A stretch of 64,000 nt of DNA from Trogon surrucura (taxonomy: Eukaryota; Chordata; Aves; Trogoniformes; Trogonidae), in NCBI GenBank assembly GCA_020746105.1, contig CM036621.1, positions 50,688,264 to 50,752,263 on the forward strand. Direction: 5' to 3'. The notes under the pieces were generated by a model. That model ran no database searches. It worked only from the letters and a program-made list of their open reading frames with translations, and was not told where the DNA came from. Each line of letters begins with the position of its first letter. The first letter of the stretch is position 1. The translations under genes were made by a program, and so were the position numbers. Below, one piece after another: positions 10,213-23,744 of this stretch.

Positions 10213-12661
10213 TGTAACAGTGCGCATCCAAAATGTGTAACCGTATACCCGGTCTCATGTCATTCAAATGATAAGTTTTGTCCCTGGGGATTTCTGCAGG
10301 AGCTGCATAGGGCCCACAATATTTTGCTGCATGTTTTGATCTATATTTTTATTTAGCTGAGTGTTAGAGCAGTAGAAGGAAGGAGGTGAGGACATCTGCA
10401 AAAGCTAAATTCAAAGATACAAAGCTTTTCATTTTCAAAAGTGTGGAGAGCCAGTAAGCTTTATCACAGAACCTGGCTGCCCCTTTGATAGAAAAGGTGG
10501 AAGAAATAGAGCCCCGATTCTCCCATGATGCTGAGAAAGATAACTCTGGAGTCTCCCTGTGATGAGACGGTTTCTTGGGCTTTGCCAGAGACCACACGTC
10601 CAGCAGCCCAATATCAACACCCTTTGGCAGCATTTGTCATTGTCTGGGATATTTTAATTCATCCAGTCACCCCGGGGACCATGCAGCTTATGACTCCATT
10701 TGTTTGATGCAGCCTTACAATAAATTGGGTTAGTGGAGCAGAGAGTGCAGGTGACAGTCATTGTGAAATAAAATAGATTCCTTATTTCCAGAACCTGATC
10801 TTGCAAGGCATCGGGCATCTCCCGAGGTGCTGATAGCTCTCTTTGCTCTACTCTGTAAATGACAACCAGCCAACAACAGCAAAGAGCACCAGCAACCAGG
10901 CACTAACAAGTTTGAAGGTCCTGAATTCCCTTTCCTAGTGGTGATCTAACCACGCAACTGCAGTCTCACCACTCGCACCTTCACGAGCAGTCAGAGGAGA
11001 AGCTGGTCCCAGCGAGGACCCGACTGCCCCTGCCCTGTCCATCCAGCTTATCACAGAGGTGCCAGTTCTGGCCCGACAGCTCTGGCCATGCTGAGCTGCG
11101 AGTCTTACTCTGCTCCACTTTACTCCTAGGTAAGAGTAGCTCCTCACTACTTGTCTGTCTTCCACGCTAATGAGCACACGGTGCACCTGCTAGGGCCCAG
11201 CTTCTTTGAAAAACAAACCCAAATGAACACTAGATCCAAACGGTGCCAGATGTTCAAGTAATTGGCGCTGACGTATTTTGGAAATCTGGCCATGTGTCGC
11301 TGGAGATTTGGCTCCGCACTTGGTGCACTTTAGGGCAGCAGAGGGATGGAAGGGGAAGCAACAAAGTGGTCTGGTGTTTGAGAACTGATTTTTAAGGGTA
11401 ACTACCAGCACAAGTCTTCTGTCAGCCACATTCTGAAAGTCAGTGGGATGAACTAAGAATGTGGTCATGGGGGGATTTATGCATTTGAGGATCACAGGGG
11501 ATCTGGGGCTTTTTCTGTACTCCAGGTGTAAAGAAGCATGAATAAAATAATGATGTCCTTACCTCTGAGTGACGCTCTGTGTGGAAAGGTTTATGAAATG
11601 CTCACAAAACAGGGAGGATGTTCTCATAAGGATCTTGCAGGAGCTTCTTGGCAGCATGAGAATGTCACAGTAGTCTGTAAGTGCAAGAGAGGGATTTGCT
11701 TTCACGGTATGACATTTGCCAAACAATTAAGGTGAAGAGCAATGTGCTCTAATTGCTTTTAGTATTAAACACACAAAAATAAATGTTTAAAAGGCACACT
11801 TTTTTTTAATGAGTATGGGACACGTTGCTTTGCACATTACTGTTAGAATCCTTGCTGCTACCGATCATAAATTTGAATTCAAACTGTGTAATTATTACCA
11901 GGAACTTTCTTCTTCTCCCATTATGTATTAACTGCACCTAAGAGATCCAGAAATGAAAGGAACTGAGCTTTCCTAACTTAACAGTTGTTTGGGGGATTTG
12001 CTGTGTGAGTTTCTTATTTTACTTTTGTCATAATTTAGTATAATATGAGAGATTAAAACAGATAAATAAAAACACATTATGCACTTATTGCCCAGTGTCT
12101 TAGAAATCTGCACTAAATTAATGAACTACGGGGAGAGACAGGAAATCATATTATGCTTCACACATCTTTTTGTATTTCCACAGGATTCCTTTAATCACTT
12201 TCCAGTCTGTATGTCACGCTTTGGAGGCAGCCTCCTCTGACCTCTGCTGTCACCCTCCAGACCACAAATACTGATTGTGAGGAATCACAGAAGATGCCGC
12301 AGGAGCAAAACCAGCCAGGCCCTTGCCACAGGGGTACTTCCTTCTTGTATTCAAAGGGTTTTATTTAATTCATGCTATTTTTTAACTCATCTCAAAGCCC
12401 ACAAGATTGCAGGTGAGGTGTTTCCTGCATTTCTTTGTTTCAGGAATATAAAATCAAAACGAGCAGCTGCTTTTGAGGTGCTGGTCCTGATCCTAATCTG
12501 AAATCCTACTGAAACCGGCTCCCCAAGACAAAACCTGTTGGAAACACAGGCTTTGGCACCACCACCAAATGCAATATCTGCAGCGGGTGAGGTGCTGAAT
12601 CTACCACAAAAAAAAAATACATGGCTTGGACGTAGTCTTTAGCTGAAATTGTATGGGAGGG
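10213..12661. other. Unique sequence, no gene recognised
   Basis: No gene or transposon is visible. The AT-rich part at about 11810-12120 contains several TAATTA-like and octamer-like sites and could be non-coding regulatory DNA, but this is weak. Confidence 0.5.
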
Positions 12662-12726
12662 TGGTAATCTGGATTGCTACTTAATCTGGACATGGAGTCA
12701 TGATTAATCTGGATACGGAGTCACTC
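12662..12726 (+). repeat. 23-bp imperfect tandem repeat
   Basis: Units 12681-12703 and 12704-12726 both begin TTAATCTGGA and contain GGAGTCA. A partial third copy (GTAATCTGGATTGCTAC) precedes them at 12664-12680. Confidence 0.75.
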
Positions 12727-14001
12727 AGCTCCTGATCCGAGGACTGTGTGTAAGACCTGCCTTAGTAAGTCTAGGAGAAGATGCCCCAAAAACACAAGAA
12801 AGCCCTCAGGGCTGGAGCCATGCTGAATGCAAGGTCCTATCTTCGCCAACATTACACACGGTGTTTGCATTTCTGCGTGCAGTATGTTAATATTCATGTA
12901 TTTGTATGCTGCCAGCCTCGGGAGCAAGCAAACGTCCTCTAACTGCAATTTCAGCCTGGTCAAGGTAACTGACCTTTTTCATTAAATGCTTCCAAATTTC
13001 CAATTTATCCACAAATGTGAAAAATCTGTGCTAATTACAGGCCTGTTGGGAGGCTGAAAGTGCAGAGGGGAGATAAGGGGCTTTCCGAGCATTATTCAAA
13101 GGCACAGCATCAACATCATCAGAGCTTGGGGCTTGCACTAACACAGTGTTCTTGTCTCTATTATTCAGGCAAGGTTATTTGAAAGCAAAGAGAAAAACTT
13201 AGAAGGGCTTGAGATACTGAGACCTGCCATTGACTCAGATGGCCAAGCTGAAGCTCCTTGGTCACGCTTGGCAGCAGAGGAGCCACCCTCTCTGGGGCTC
13301 TCTTAGATTTTGCCCCAGATATGTGTTGAACACCTGGTACCCTTGTGTACGGCCTAATAACAACCCCAACTACAAGTGCGCAACAGTTACAAATAGTGCT
13401 TAAAACATAATGGCTTAAAACCCATATAATTTGAGAAATTATATGAGCTCTTTCCCTTTTATATCCTATTTAATAAAGCACATTTTGAAACTCACTGACC
13501 TTTTTCTTTTTTCTTTTTTAGAGTTCCCTGGTATTATGTAGAAAAACCCCATCAGTGAGAAGTGGAATATAATGCAGTTTATTACCACTAACAAGGGAAT
13601 GGCCCATAACTCTAAAGAGACAAAGCCTCAAGTGACTTAAGTGAGCTATGAAGGTCATTTTCTTGCATCCAGAAAGAAAATGTAATACTGACTGTGTCAT
13701 GCTTCCCATTTCAAAGCCAATGTGGGCTGCTTTCAGTTTTATTGTAATGAATTGTAAAAATGAAGGTTTTTTCTTTCAGATGGAATTTCACACAGTCAGT
13801 CCTGCCCACTTTGGAGGGAATAAAGGGGACTGTCTGTCTGGATTTTCCAGTGTTATTTATACTCGTCTGCATTTGATGGTTGGTTTATGCATGAATCTTT
13901 AGGAGACACAAAACTTCAACTGCATACCCAGCCACTGCTTCTCCCTGCTGAGAATACTCAAACATCTCAGTGGGTGAAGGCTCAAACAGCAAGAACACAG
14001 A
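12727..14001. other. Unique sequence, no gene recognised
   Basis: No repeat family or gene is identified. Small open frames are present without support. Confidence 0.55.
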
Positions 14002-14392
14002 CTTGAAGGGACCTTAAAGATCATCTAGTTCCAACCCCCCTGCCATAGGCAGGGACATCTCCCACCAGACCAGGTTGTTCAAAGCCCCGTCCAGCCTGGC
14101 CTTGGACACTTCCAGGGAGGGGGCTGCCACAACTTCTCTGGGCAACTTGTTCCAGTGCCTCATCATCCTCACAGTAAATAATTTATTCCCAATATCTCAT
14201 CTAAATCTACCCTCTAGCAGTTTGAAACCGTTACTCCTTGTCCTTTCACTACACTCCCTGATAAAGAGTCCGCCCCAGCTTTCCTGTAGTCCCCTTTAAG
14301 TACTGGAAGGCTGCTGTAAGGTCTCCTCAGAGCTTTCTTCAGGCTGAACAACCCCAATTCTCTCAGCCTGTCCTCAAAGGGAAGGTGCTCTG
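14002..14392 (-). mobile_element. 5'-truncated CR1 LINE fragment
   Basis: On the plus strand it starts with the reverse complement of a CR1 3' end (GGGACCTTAAAGATCATCTAG) and continues through the complement of the ORF2 C-terminal coding region, including the complements of CR1 phrases for NRLPREVV-like and ERLRELGL-like segments. The copy is truncated at its 5' end near 14392 and lacks the terminal ATTCTATG octamers. It is clearly more diverged than the copies at 16895 and 58940. No function is expected. Confidence 0.9.
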
Positions 14393-16894
14393 GGTTTCCT
14401 TACTTGGGGTAGAAGGAGAATGGGCACATAAAATCATTGGTGTTCGTGTCATGCTTCAAAAAAAAAAAGCACAGAGCAAACAACAAATGAAACTCACACC
14501 ATGTCCAAAGGGGCGAACGTGCTGTGAGTGACCGAGCGAGCAGCAGGCTCTGCCTACATGCACAAGGGGGCCTGCAGGGAATCGGCACCATTCACAGCTA
14601 AAGAACCCTCCTAGGCTCTGGTCTTGCTGCTAATGTGCCAGGAAATAAGTACTCTTTTGAGGTACGTAGCTGGTAAATTGTCTTAACCTCACTTAAGTCA
14701 ACAGAATGATGCTGATGCAGATGCAGCATTTGACCCTATCTGTTTGCTTTGGATATTACCCAAACACCGAATACCAATTTCCTACGGCTAACTAGTTCAT
14801 CACTAACTGATGAACATTTAGCAGCTTTGCCAAATGCTGCAATTTGTCTTTCCAACATGAAGTGTCAAATGTTACTTCAGCAATGAATTAACAACAAAAT
14901 GTCCTCAAGAATATTTAGTGGTGCAAAGAAAATGTTGGAATTTGTGAACCCCAATCCTGTTTTTTTGATGCAATCCTTCAAGACAAGCTCAGCACATACT
15001 CCCATGCACCATTCCATTCAACAAGTTGTACAAGAATAACTTGGGTTTTATCCTCAATGGAGAAGGAAGAGATGAACCACACTGTCCAGTCCAAGGCAGT
15101 GAAGATATTTTGGAAGAACCAGTCCCTGTACCACAGCAACCACAGTCAGTGCCGTGTGTGGCAGGGCTAACATCATCACCAGCTTCATTAGTGTAAATAG
15201 ATGCGAAGAAGCTAGAATGGATGGCAGATCAGCATTTCTGTGCCTTCCAAAGGACTTAATTCAGTGAATAATAAATAACAAGCAACGCTGTCATTGAATA
15301 AAAAATCGTGATTGTGTTCCCGGTGTATGTAAGATCCCCTTTCCTTTCAAAAAACCCTACACCTCCCTAGACTCTCTCCAGGTTTCACTGCTCTGTGGCA
15401 ACCCAGACTGGGATCTAGTTTCACAGCAAAAAAAACGTATTTTTTCCTATAAAGTGTTGGTAATTATGGGTCCTAACCTGTCATAACTCTGAGACAGAAA
15501 TGGGAAATACTTGCCCTACAAAGTAGCAACACTAACACTAAATTTACTGACTTGCCAAAGGTATATACTTCATATGCTTACTTTTATATGCTCAAACATA
15601 GTAATTTTTAATGCGTATTCTATATTCGCACATCTATCTGCCCGAAGCATTGATCTGGTACTGAAAATCTGTTTTCTTGCTCTTGATGCTCCTTCTCCCT
15701 CAGCCACGAACTGAACTAATGGTCTTTCGGGATAACAGGGACATTTGAGCTACAAATTTGAAGGGAAAAGCAACAGTTACTATCCCTGCTTCACAAAGAC
15801 CTAGCCCTATAAATGCTCCCTGGCTGACTGGTTTATCCCTTTGGAGATTTTTATTTAATTCCTTTAAATTACTGCTAAGCAACTCTGCAAATGGCCTGAT
15901 GCCAAGTTTCTCCCTTTCCTCCTAGGGAAGTCGGTAGGAGTTTCACAGGTACAGTTCTCAAAGAGGAGCAGAATTGGAACGATCACACCAAGCACTGACA
16001 CCAGCGCTCCTCAGTTCAAGACAGGTTGTTGGCATGTTCCCTTAGTGCAAAAGAAGCAGTCAGACAAATCCAGAGAGTATTTGCATTTCTGTACGCCTGT
16101 CCTGTTTGCAAAGTAAAGAGCAATTAAGCTTCATCCTCACCCTTTCTGACTGACCACTCTCTGATTCCCACAGATTAAACATGAGCTGCACATATTGGAG
16201 GAGTGGGGAACCCATCCTGGCACCAACCTTGCCAGGGTTTGCACCAGACCTGCACAGCTATCTAATATTCATTATTATGCACAATTGCAATTTTTTTAAA
16301 TCATATCTCTGTGGAAGTTCTGCAGCCATGTGGGATTCTGCATCCAAATGCAGACTCTACTGTGCCATCAAGGGAAATGTCTCACAACCAAACGGTGAAA
16401 GAGAACTAGTGTTTAACATCAAAGACAAAAAACAAACAGCAAAACACTCAGAAAATCCCTATGCAGGTGCAGATGGGAGCAGGTACAGTGAGAGGAGATG
16501 TGGACAGAGGAGCAGGGAGATGGAAGGATGGTGTCTGAAATGTGTTCACCACTAGGACTTATCACCCCTCGCCATCATACCCCACTCCTCTCCTTGAGCA
16601 ACCACAGAAGGTGCTGCTGGGTCTCTGAGCACCTTTCCTTCCCTACTTGCAGTACCTGGAAGGTTGTATTTGGTGGTTGAAGGTTTTGGGTTTTTTCTTC
16701 TTTCTCCCTAGGTCTTAAGGAATCATCTGTGAGATGCAGGGCAGTTATTATTTAAATGTGGAGCAGCACCCCATTTTGGTGTTAGCTATCCAAGAGTGGT
16801 GCCCCAATGCTGTAAATCTGGCTTTATTTACTTACATGTGGCATTTCCCTGACTACTGCCATTCTGATCACCCAAACCTGTCAATCAAATGGAG
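14393..16894. other. Unique sequence with a weak fossil coding candidate
   Basis: No gene is recognised. At about 14880-15195 one plus-strand frame gives protein-like text (including a Pro/Gln/Val-rich stretch before a stop near 15195) interrupted by two upstream stops. This may be chance or an unidentified relic. The rest shows nothing. Confidence 0.45.
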
Positions 16895-17592
16895 ATCATA
16901 GAATCATAGAATGTTAGGGATTGGAAGGGACCTCGAAAGATCATCAAGTCCAATCCCCCTGCCAGAGCAGGAACGCCTAGACTATGCCACACAGGAACGT
17001 GTCCAGGCAGGTCTTGAATGTCTCCAGAGAAGGAGACTCCACAGCCTCTCTGGGCAGCCTGTTCCAGGGCTTCGTCACCCTCACTGAGAAGAAGTTTCTT
17101 CTCGAGTTTAAGCGGAACCTCTTATGTTCCAGTTTCAGCCCATTACCCCTTGTCCTATCAGTGGTTGTCACCGAGATGAGCCTGGCTCCATCCTCGTGAC
17201 ACTCACCCTTGATATATTTGTAAACATTAATGAGGTCACCCCTCAGCCTCCTCTTCTCCAAACTAAAGAGCCCCTGCTCCTTCAGTCTTTTCTCATAAGG
17301 GAAATGCTCCACTCCCTTAATCATCCTAGTTGCCCTGTGCTGGACTCTCTCCAGCAGTTCCCTGTCTTTCTTGAACTGAGGGGCCCAGAACTGGACACAG
17401 TATTCCAGATGGGGTCTCACCAGGGCAGAGTAGAGGGGAAGGAGAACCTCTCTCGACCTACTAACCACCCCCTTCTAATACACCCCAGGATGCCATTGGC
17501 CTTCCTGGCCACAAGGGCACAGTGCTGGCTCATGGCCATCCTGCTGTCCACCAAGATTCCCAGGTCCCTTTCCCCTACACTACTCTCTAATA
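16895..17592 (-). mobile_element. Young 5'-truncated CR1 LINE, copy A
   Basis: This minus-strand copy covers the last part of CR1 ORF2 and the short 3' UTR, ending at the left in the octamer tail (complement of ATTCTATGATTCTATGAT). The frame at 17468-16977 encodes the C-terminal region of the CR1 reverse transcriptase protein, with the familiar series [50 protein letters not shown] and [18 protein letters not shown]. The segment upstream of it (containing [17 protein letters not shown]) lies in another frame: a G run here has five G where copy B (58940-59726) has six, giving a 1-base frameshift. Catalytic RT motifs lie upstream of the truncation and are absent. By eye it differs from copy B by roughly 3%, so both come from a recently active subfamily. 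Confidence 0.96.
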
Positions 17593-18199
17593 ATATGAAC
17601 AGTACAAATATGCACTGGAAAACTACTGGCAGGCTGTACAAAATCATCAGATTTAATCAGGGTGTTAAATTATTCACTCTGATTGAGAGTCAAACATACT
17701 ATTTGAGCCTATCTATGGATGTCCGATTAGTGCAAGTAATTTTCCATTGCTTTATTATGTTTGCTAATACGTTATGAAAAACATGTTGTAATAACACTCT
17801 TACTTAAGTCGTTTTGTTGTACGAGCATGTACCAGAAACCTTGTTCCACCCAAGGCCAGGGACATGTGCCAGTGGGCACCAGTTAGTTACACACTGCCAT
17901 GCTATTTCTAAGGGGTTCTGCAAGGAGAAAAGCTGCCAACAGAGCGGGAATTTCATTTAAGGAAAGCCATTACACTGCCAGGCTCTCCAAGAGGCACCAC
18001 ATTATTTTCAGACACAACTGCCACTGCGATAAAGTGCAGGAATAGGGCTGGGCTGGCTGCTCCTCAGACCCAGAGGGATGTCTCTGGTAGCTGGATGGGG
18101 ACACAGCAGTAAATTGCATCACATCGTTGAGTATTTGCGCAGCAGCACAAGGATGCAAGATGTAGTAACAGCACCTAATGCAGCAGTTTGCCAAATCAA
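17593..18199. other. Unique sequence
   Basis: Sequence between copy A and the ancient CR1 fragment. No gene is seen. Confidence 0.55.
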
Positions 18200-18300
18200 G
18201 CCTCAGAGCCAAAGGAGACCATTATAGATTATCATGTCCAACCTCTCATGTGAGAGAATGGCTCAAATATTTCATGCCATTAGCCTGTACTGAAGTAATC
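18200..18300 (-). mobile_element. Ancient CR1-like 3' end fragment
   Basis: The string around GGAGACCATTATAGATTATC, then TCCAACCTC, resembles the complement of the 3' end of old amniote CR1 families (type: GGGACCATTATGATCATCTAG). Only about 100 bases are recognisable and it is strongly decayed. Confidence 0.5.
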
Positions 18301-21300
18301 TTTAAACAACTGCATGCAGATATAAAAAAAGTAGCAGCCAGAGGCAGCATGATGGAGAAAATTCAGATCTGCCACCAAGCCCACCCCAGTGCATGATTTC
18401 GGAGAATAGTATTGAGTGGGGCACTACCAATACTCATCTCAATTACCCAGGGCCAACTGCAACAGAGTCCCCTTGCAGCCTCTTCCCTATGGCACAGAGC
18501 CCCTGGCTCCAGGCCCTGCATACTGCTGTAAATAAAGTATTTTACACAAGATGTTGGTCTCCCTTCCCTGTAGCCCATGGAAAGCACTGGCTGTTGAACC
18601 TGCAAGAACTGCACTTGGAAGCAGTGGGTAATTAGAAATGAGAGCAACTGGAGCAAGCGGAAGATGCGGAGCCTGAGTCCAGCCCGCTCCTAGGTCAGTC
18701 TCACAGCAATTATTCCCTGCCACAGGGCAGGTGAAGTTCTGCTAAACGGGCAATGCAGAGTTTACTCATTCTTCATGTCTCTGTCAGGAAAGCCAAGCAG
18801 GTGAGGCCATCCAAGTCTTAACCTTGCAGTGGCACCAAACCTTTCAGTGGTCCTGAAAACCCCTGTGCAGGACTGGGCTAAGACTCAAGTAGGGAAAGGC
18901 GGTAAGGTTCCCCATCCCAGGGCCAGCTGGAGGCACTTTAACACAGGGATTTTAACACTTTCAAATTCCTAGTCAGTTTTTTTGACATTGTTTCATTTTT
19001 AGCGATTTCCTCCTTTTCTCTGTACCCTTTGGTTTTGCAACTGTGCTGAAGCAGCCGAACCCAGCTGTGCCACAAAGAGGGATGGGGCAGCACAGCCACC
19101 CTGTCACCCAGTGGGCAGAGGTGGCTGCCAGTGCTCCAGGGAGACCCACCTCCCCTCTCTTGGCTACATCACTGCTACAGGGCCGTGCTTGCATTTTAGC
19201 TGTTGTGAAAGGTGTCAGACTGACAGATGCCCTTTTCAGACTCCCAGGGAAACCTGTGCTACCACACAACCTTCATCTACCACGGACCAACCTGCAAATG
19301 GTAAGAGGAGGCTCAACTCCCATGTGAGAAATGCAGCAAAGGCAAGTGTACTGCCCCATGGCTGAAGAAGGGGAAGCTTCACACTCACCAGCACACTGTC
19401 TCCAGCAGCTGCTTCCAGCTGCAAAGAGCCTGGAGTCCCCCAAAACACACTCTCTCAGCTGCCATGCTGCCCTCCTGGCCCCAGGTCAGGTCCAAGTCCT
19501 TCTCTCAACATCATGCAAATGCCATTAAAGGAAGAAGTAGGCGGTGGGAGTGAGGAGGCAGGGGCAAACCTTTTGTTAAGACTGCGGAAATTTTCAGTAA
19601 AATGAAAACAAATTGCTCTAAGTAAACCATTTGTCACAGTCTGATTACTCTGCTGCCACTCTGGGAACACCAATTTGTCATGCTAGATCAGGATAACAGC
19701 AGGCTGACTGTACGGAATGGCACGCTGCATTCTGGCTTTTTTGTGCCTGCAGCCCGTGAGGGCAGCAGGGATCTCCCACAGCTCCTTCCCGGTGCTCCAT
19801 CCCTTCTGATGGCACAGGCAGACACTCGGGTCTCTGCGGCTGGTGTCACACTGCTGATGACCTCCTACCTCCCAGCAAGCACCTCCATCTCCTGGTCCTG
19901 CAACTCTACCTGAGACCTGTCGAATAGACCTATTTATTTTTACCTTTTTATTCCAACATGTCTACCTAGATGGCAAGCTGTCAACAGCAGGGATTAATTC
20001 TTGCATTAATGGTCAGCATAATACTGCCCCGAACTGAATTTTAGCACTTAAGTGTCCTGGCAATACATCTATTGATCATCATTTCTCTTGCTTTAAAAGT
20101 CCACGTTTCCTGTTTGTTACATCTTCAGGAGTGCCCCAGCTGAGCCTGCAGTGCTTGCTGGCCCAGTCCTGATCTGTTTTTCCCTCTGTTTGGTGATACC
20201 CAAAGAGTTTCACAGTTTGTAGGGAGAGCAGTTAAAATAAACCAAACAGACAACAAAAAATTGCTGCGAGATTCACAGTTCAGGAGATGTTTAAAGAAGG
20301 AGGGTTAATGCAAGGGAGCAAGAAGCAAAGACTAGCCAAAAATACATAAAGCATGGGAAAATAGCAGAAAAAATCCTAAGTTCAAGAATTAATTCCCTTG
20401 GCTTCACTGTCTGCAGCTAATAAACAATTATTGGAGTCTCCCCTGCTTGTGTCTCTCTGGAATTATGCAGCAGTTTGTAATGCTGAAACAAAACAATTAA
20501 CTGTGGTTCAAATAAAAATACCGTACAGCCAACAGAAACAAAAAAAAAACCCAAATGTCATTTTGGGTAAAGTGTTCCACTGAGTCTAACACAAAATCCT
20601 TCATCTCATTTTCAGATTATTGATCCTTTTTCTAAACCTCTTCTCCTTATAAATAGGTAGGTCAATATTTAAATAAAGAAATGCTTTTCTTTGAAAGGAA
20701 AGCAAAACAGTGAACAAGTTTTATCGGCAAACCACAGGAATGAACTAGCTGAGAATTTCCAATTTCTTTAATAAATAAAAAGGGGTGAATCAGAAAGACT
20801 TGAAATTTCACAACTTTTTCCCCACTGAAACTGTAAATGATATCACTTTTCTTCCATTTTATGATATATTTGCTATTTTTCAAGAGCCTTTCCCATTGTT
20901 ACTCTGGGCAGTCTCTGGTCAGCAGGAGGCAGGACTGCTGCAACCTGCCAGCACCTTCCTCACCCACAGCTGATGCACAGTCCTGCTCCCATTCCTTCTT
21001 TAAAAGCCACAAAAGCTGGGAGAAAGAGGTGAGGAGGGATGCTACAAACATGTCACCTCCACAGAGCAGCAGAAATGAAATCTACCTTTCAAAGCATTAG
21101 AGTCCTCAGTGAAAGGACTATGGCGTGAAACAAAGCCTCTAACCACAGCAGTCCATTCCTCCATGCAGGTCCCCAGGATGCTGAGCCACCAGGAAGCATG
21201 AAGCACTCAACGGAAACCGGCTCAATGTGGAGACTGGTGCCACTGGCTGCAGTGGAAAACGTCACTGCTGGCCATTCTAAGCATTTTTTTCCCTCTGCTT

Positions 21301-23744
21301 CTGAAAATGGTGATGTACTTTCCTCAAGAGGTAAGCCGGGTGCTGGGCTGGTTGCTCTTAGCTGTCCTAGTGAGATCACACCTCTGAGACACAAAGAGAA
21401 CTGGAGCTTTTAATCTTCCTCCTGGTCTTCTGGTTGACCAGAACAAGGGCACCTCAGACTGGGTATCTCAAGATACCCAAACTCTTCATAGGATCCTGTA
21501 CAGAGCTGAGGAGGTCTACAGGGAGATCAAACTGCCAGGGCAGCACCAAACCACGCTTACGGCTTAGTGGTGCAGAGCAGCATGCGGCAGCGTGGGGCAT
21601 CTCCCCAGCCCCAGGCTCCAGAGGCACAACAGCTAACTGCAGAAACAGGCACACAAAGCCAGAGTCCCCAGAACTGTACCGGAAATGTTCAGCAGGACCA
21701 GTACAGCCCACCAGGACCAGGATCATTAAACTGAGCGTTAAGCACAAGGTGGGAAGTCTGATGCTGAGCAGAGAGTAGAGATGAGGCAGCATTCCCTCAG
21801 AGACCTGGTGATGTTCTGGGGCTTTCATGTCAGTGTTTTTTGACACACAGACACACACATACAAGTGAGACACAAAGCTCCCTGGACATGCAACAGGGCT
21901 CTGCTGTAGCAAGACTATAGCTGATAACTCTTGTAGGGGATGTGATTCCCACTGTAACATTTTGTATTCAAGGCAGGCAATGTGGGCATAGTGCGTCTAT
22001 TCAATGGCTTCCAGGGGCTGTAAACATCAGCATTATCGTCAGCAAGGATGGAAGTAAAATTCAAATTTTTAACTCATCCTAGGAGAAACCTGACAGCAGC
22101 TCTACAGCATAACCTGTCCTCTCTACCAAGTGTATGAGGGATGGGAAGGAAAATAGGCAGAGCACAACTTGTTTTGCTGCTTCAGAAGGACCCTGAGGCA
22201 CAATTCAGGATTTACACACCTGACATCCCCTATTTTAAAAGCATGATCAAGTCTGCTGTGATATATCCAGAGGTAAGCATGACATCCTAAAAAATAGCGC
22301 ATGAAAAACTTTGGCTAATCTTGAAAGTTGAACTGAGCAGTAGCTGTGGCTTTGTTTTGTTATTTGGTAGTATGGTTGATCATCTTTCTTTCACGGCCCC
22401 TTGAGCAGGAAGCCTAGATAAGTGATGGCTAAGCAGGTAACCAATCCCTCCTCGGTTTCACAGCTGAGCAAAGACATTTTCTCCTCAACACAACGATTTA
22501 GGAGCTGCTGGTTTGTATTATAAGAGCTGTGTTTTCCCCCCATGCTGACAGTAGGAATGAAGGTGAACTTGAAAAGCTGGGGAACAACATCCTGTGCTGT
22601 ATTATTTGTTTTACATGGTGGACATTTCACTCCTTGTATATTTGAGAAACATCTAGCGGAAAGGGACAGACCTGTAGGTATGAGCTCCAGCTAAATATTG
22701 TATAACAGTAATAATATGGCATTATCTAATATGGCAATTGTACAAATTAAATGCATGGTGCAAACAACCTCTGAGACCATTTCTAAAGAATCCACAAGAA
22801 GTAAGAAAGGAAAGTAAGGGCATACGTGCTCTATAGCAGTCAACACACTTGCCAATTCCAAATGGGTCCCCACAGCATATTAGATACAATTTTCAGGGCT
22901 CAACAAGAAGTAAATCCCTACTGATTTAAGCATTGATGTTACTGACTGTAAGGTAATGATAGCTACAGGAAGACCATAATTTCCTAAATCTTAATGGTGT
23001 TCTTAATCCACTTTGATAAAGCTTTAAGTAGCCACTTCTCAGTCACAGGGATGAACATGAACGGCTCCTACGACTGAGAGAAAAGTTTTATGGGAGGGAA
23101 GCTAGCTAATTATCAATAGTACTAAAGACTTAAAGCCCTCCTCAAACATGAAGAACTGGTTTCCTCACCCCATCTCTGGGTCAGTTCCAGAAGACCACAC
23201 GTTCAAATCCACACAAGTGAAATGCTGGCAAAACCAAAAGAGTAAATCACAGTAGTGGGAGATCAAACTACAAAGGGGATTTCTTTTCCTCTGCAGAGAC
23301 CATTAGCTTTATCATGTTAGTCGCCAGCCTAAGTCATCAATTCACCTTCATCATATTAGTCACAAGCATCTGTCAACAGCCGAGCACATCTCTCAGCGTG
23401 AACACACTGCAAGGTAATGGAGAGAGAAGTGCTCATAATTCAAAAGGCAGGTTCAATGTGTGCTTCTCTACTTCAAAGAGCATAGAGACTTTCCTCCTTA
23501 CTGTGGCCCTGCAAATTCCAATTGATCTGAAACCAACTTGCATTTTCTCACTGTTGCTGCTGAGTTTGAACTTCAGTGAAAAATCCATTTGCTCAAAATG
23601 AAAGTTGCCAATTAAAATCAGCCTGTTTATGTTGCTTTGGGGAGCTGAGGGCGGGAGAGAGAGAGAAAGGAAAAGCCAAATAACTCATTAAGTGATCTAT
23701 ATTGTGCCAGTACAGTTGGCAATTATAATTATCCTAATAAGACT
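18301..23744. other. Unique sequence, no gene recognised
   Basis: About 5.4 kb with scattered chance open frames of 60-168 codons and no recognisable domain or repeat family. A small CA-rich patch lies near 21843-21862. The block at 23586-23720 is AT-rich and contains CCAATTAAAATCAGCC-like and AATTATAATTA sites that could be regulatory; this is weak. Confidence 0.5.

Noticed and set aside
17124-17777. Plus-strand frame of 217 codons
   Set aside because: It is the antisense of CR1 copy A; the sense frame on minus encodes recognisable CR1 ORF2 protein.
22019-22040. TGTAAACATC as a miR-30 seed
   Set aside because: Only the seed matches; the rest of the mature sequence and a hairpin are not seen.
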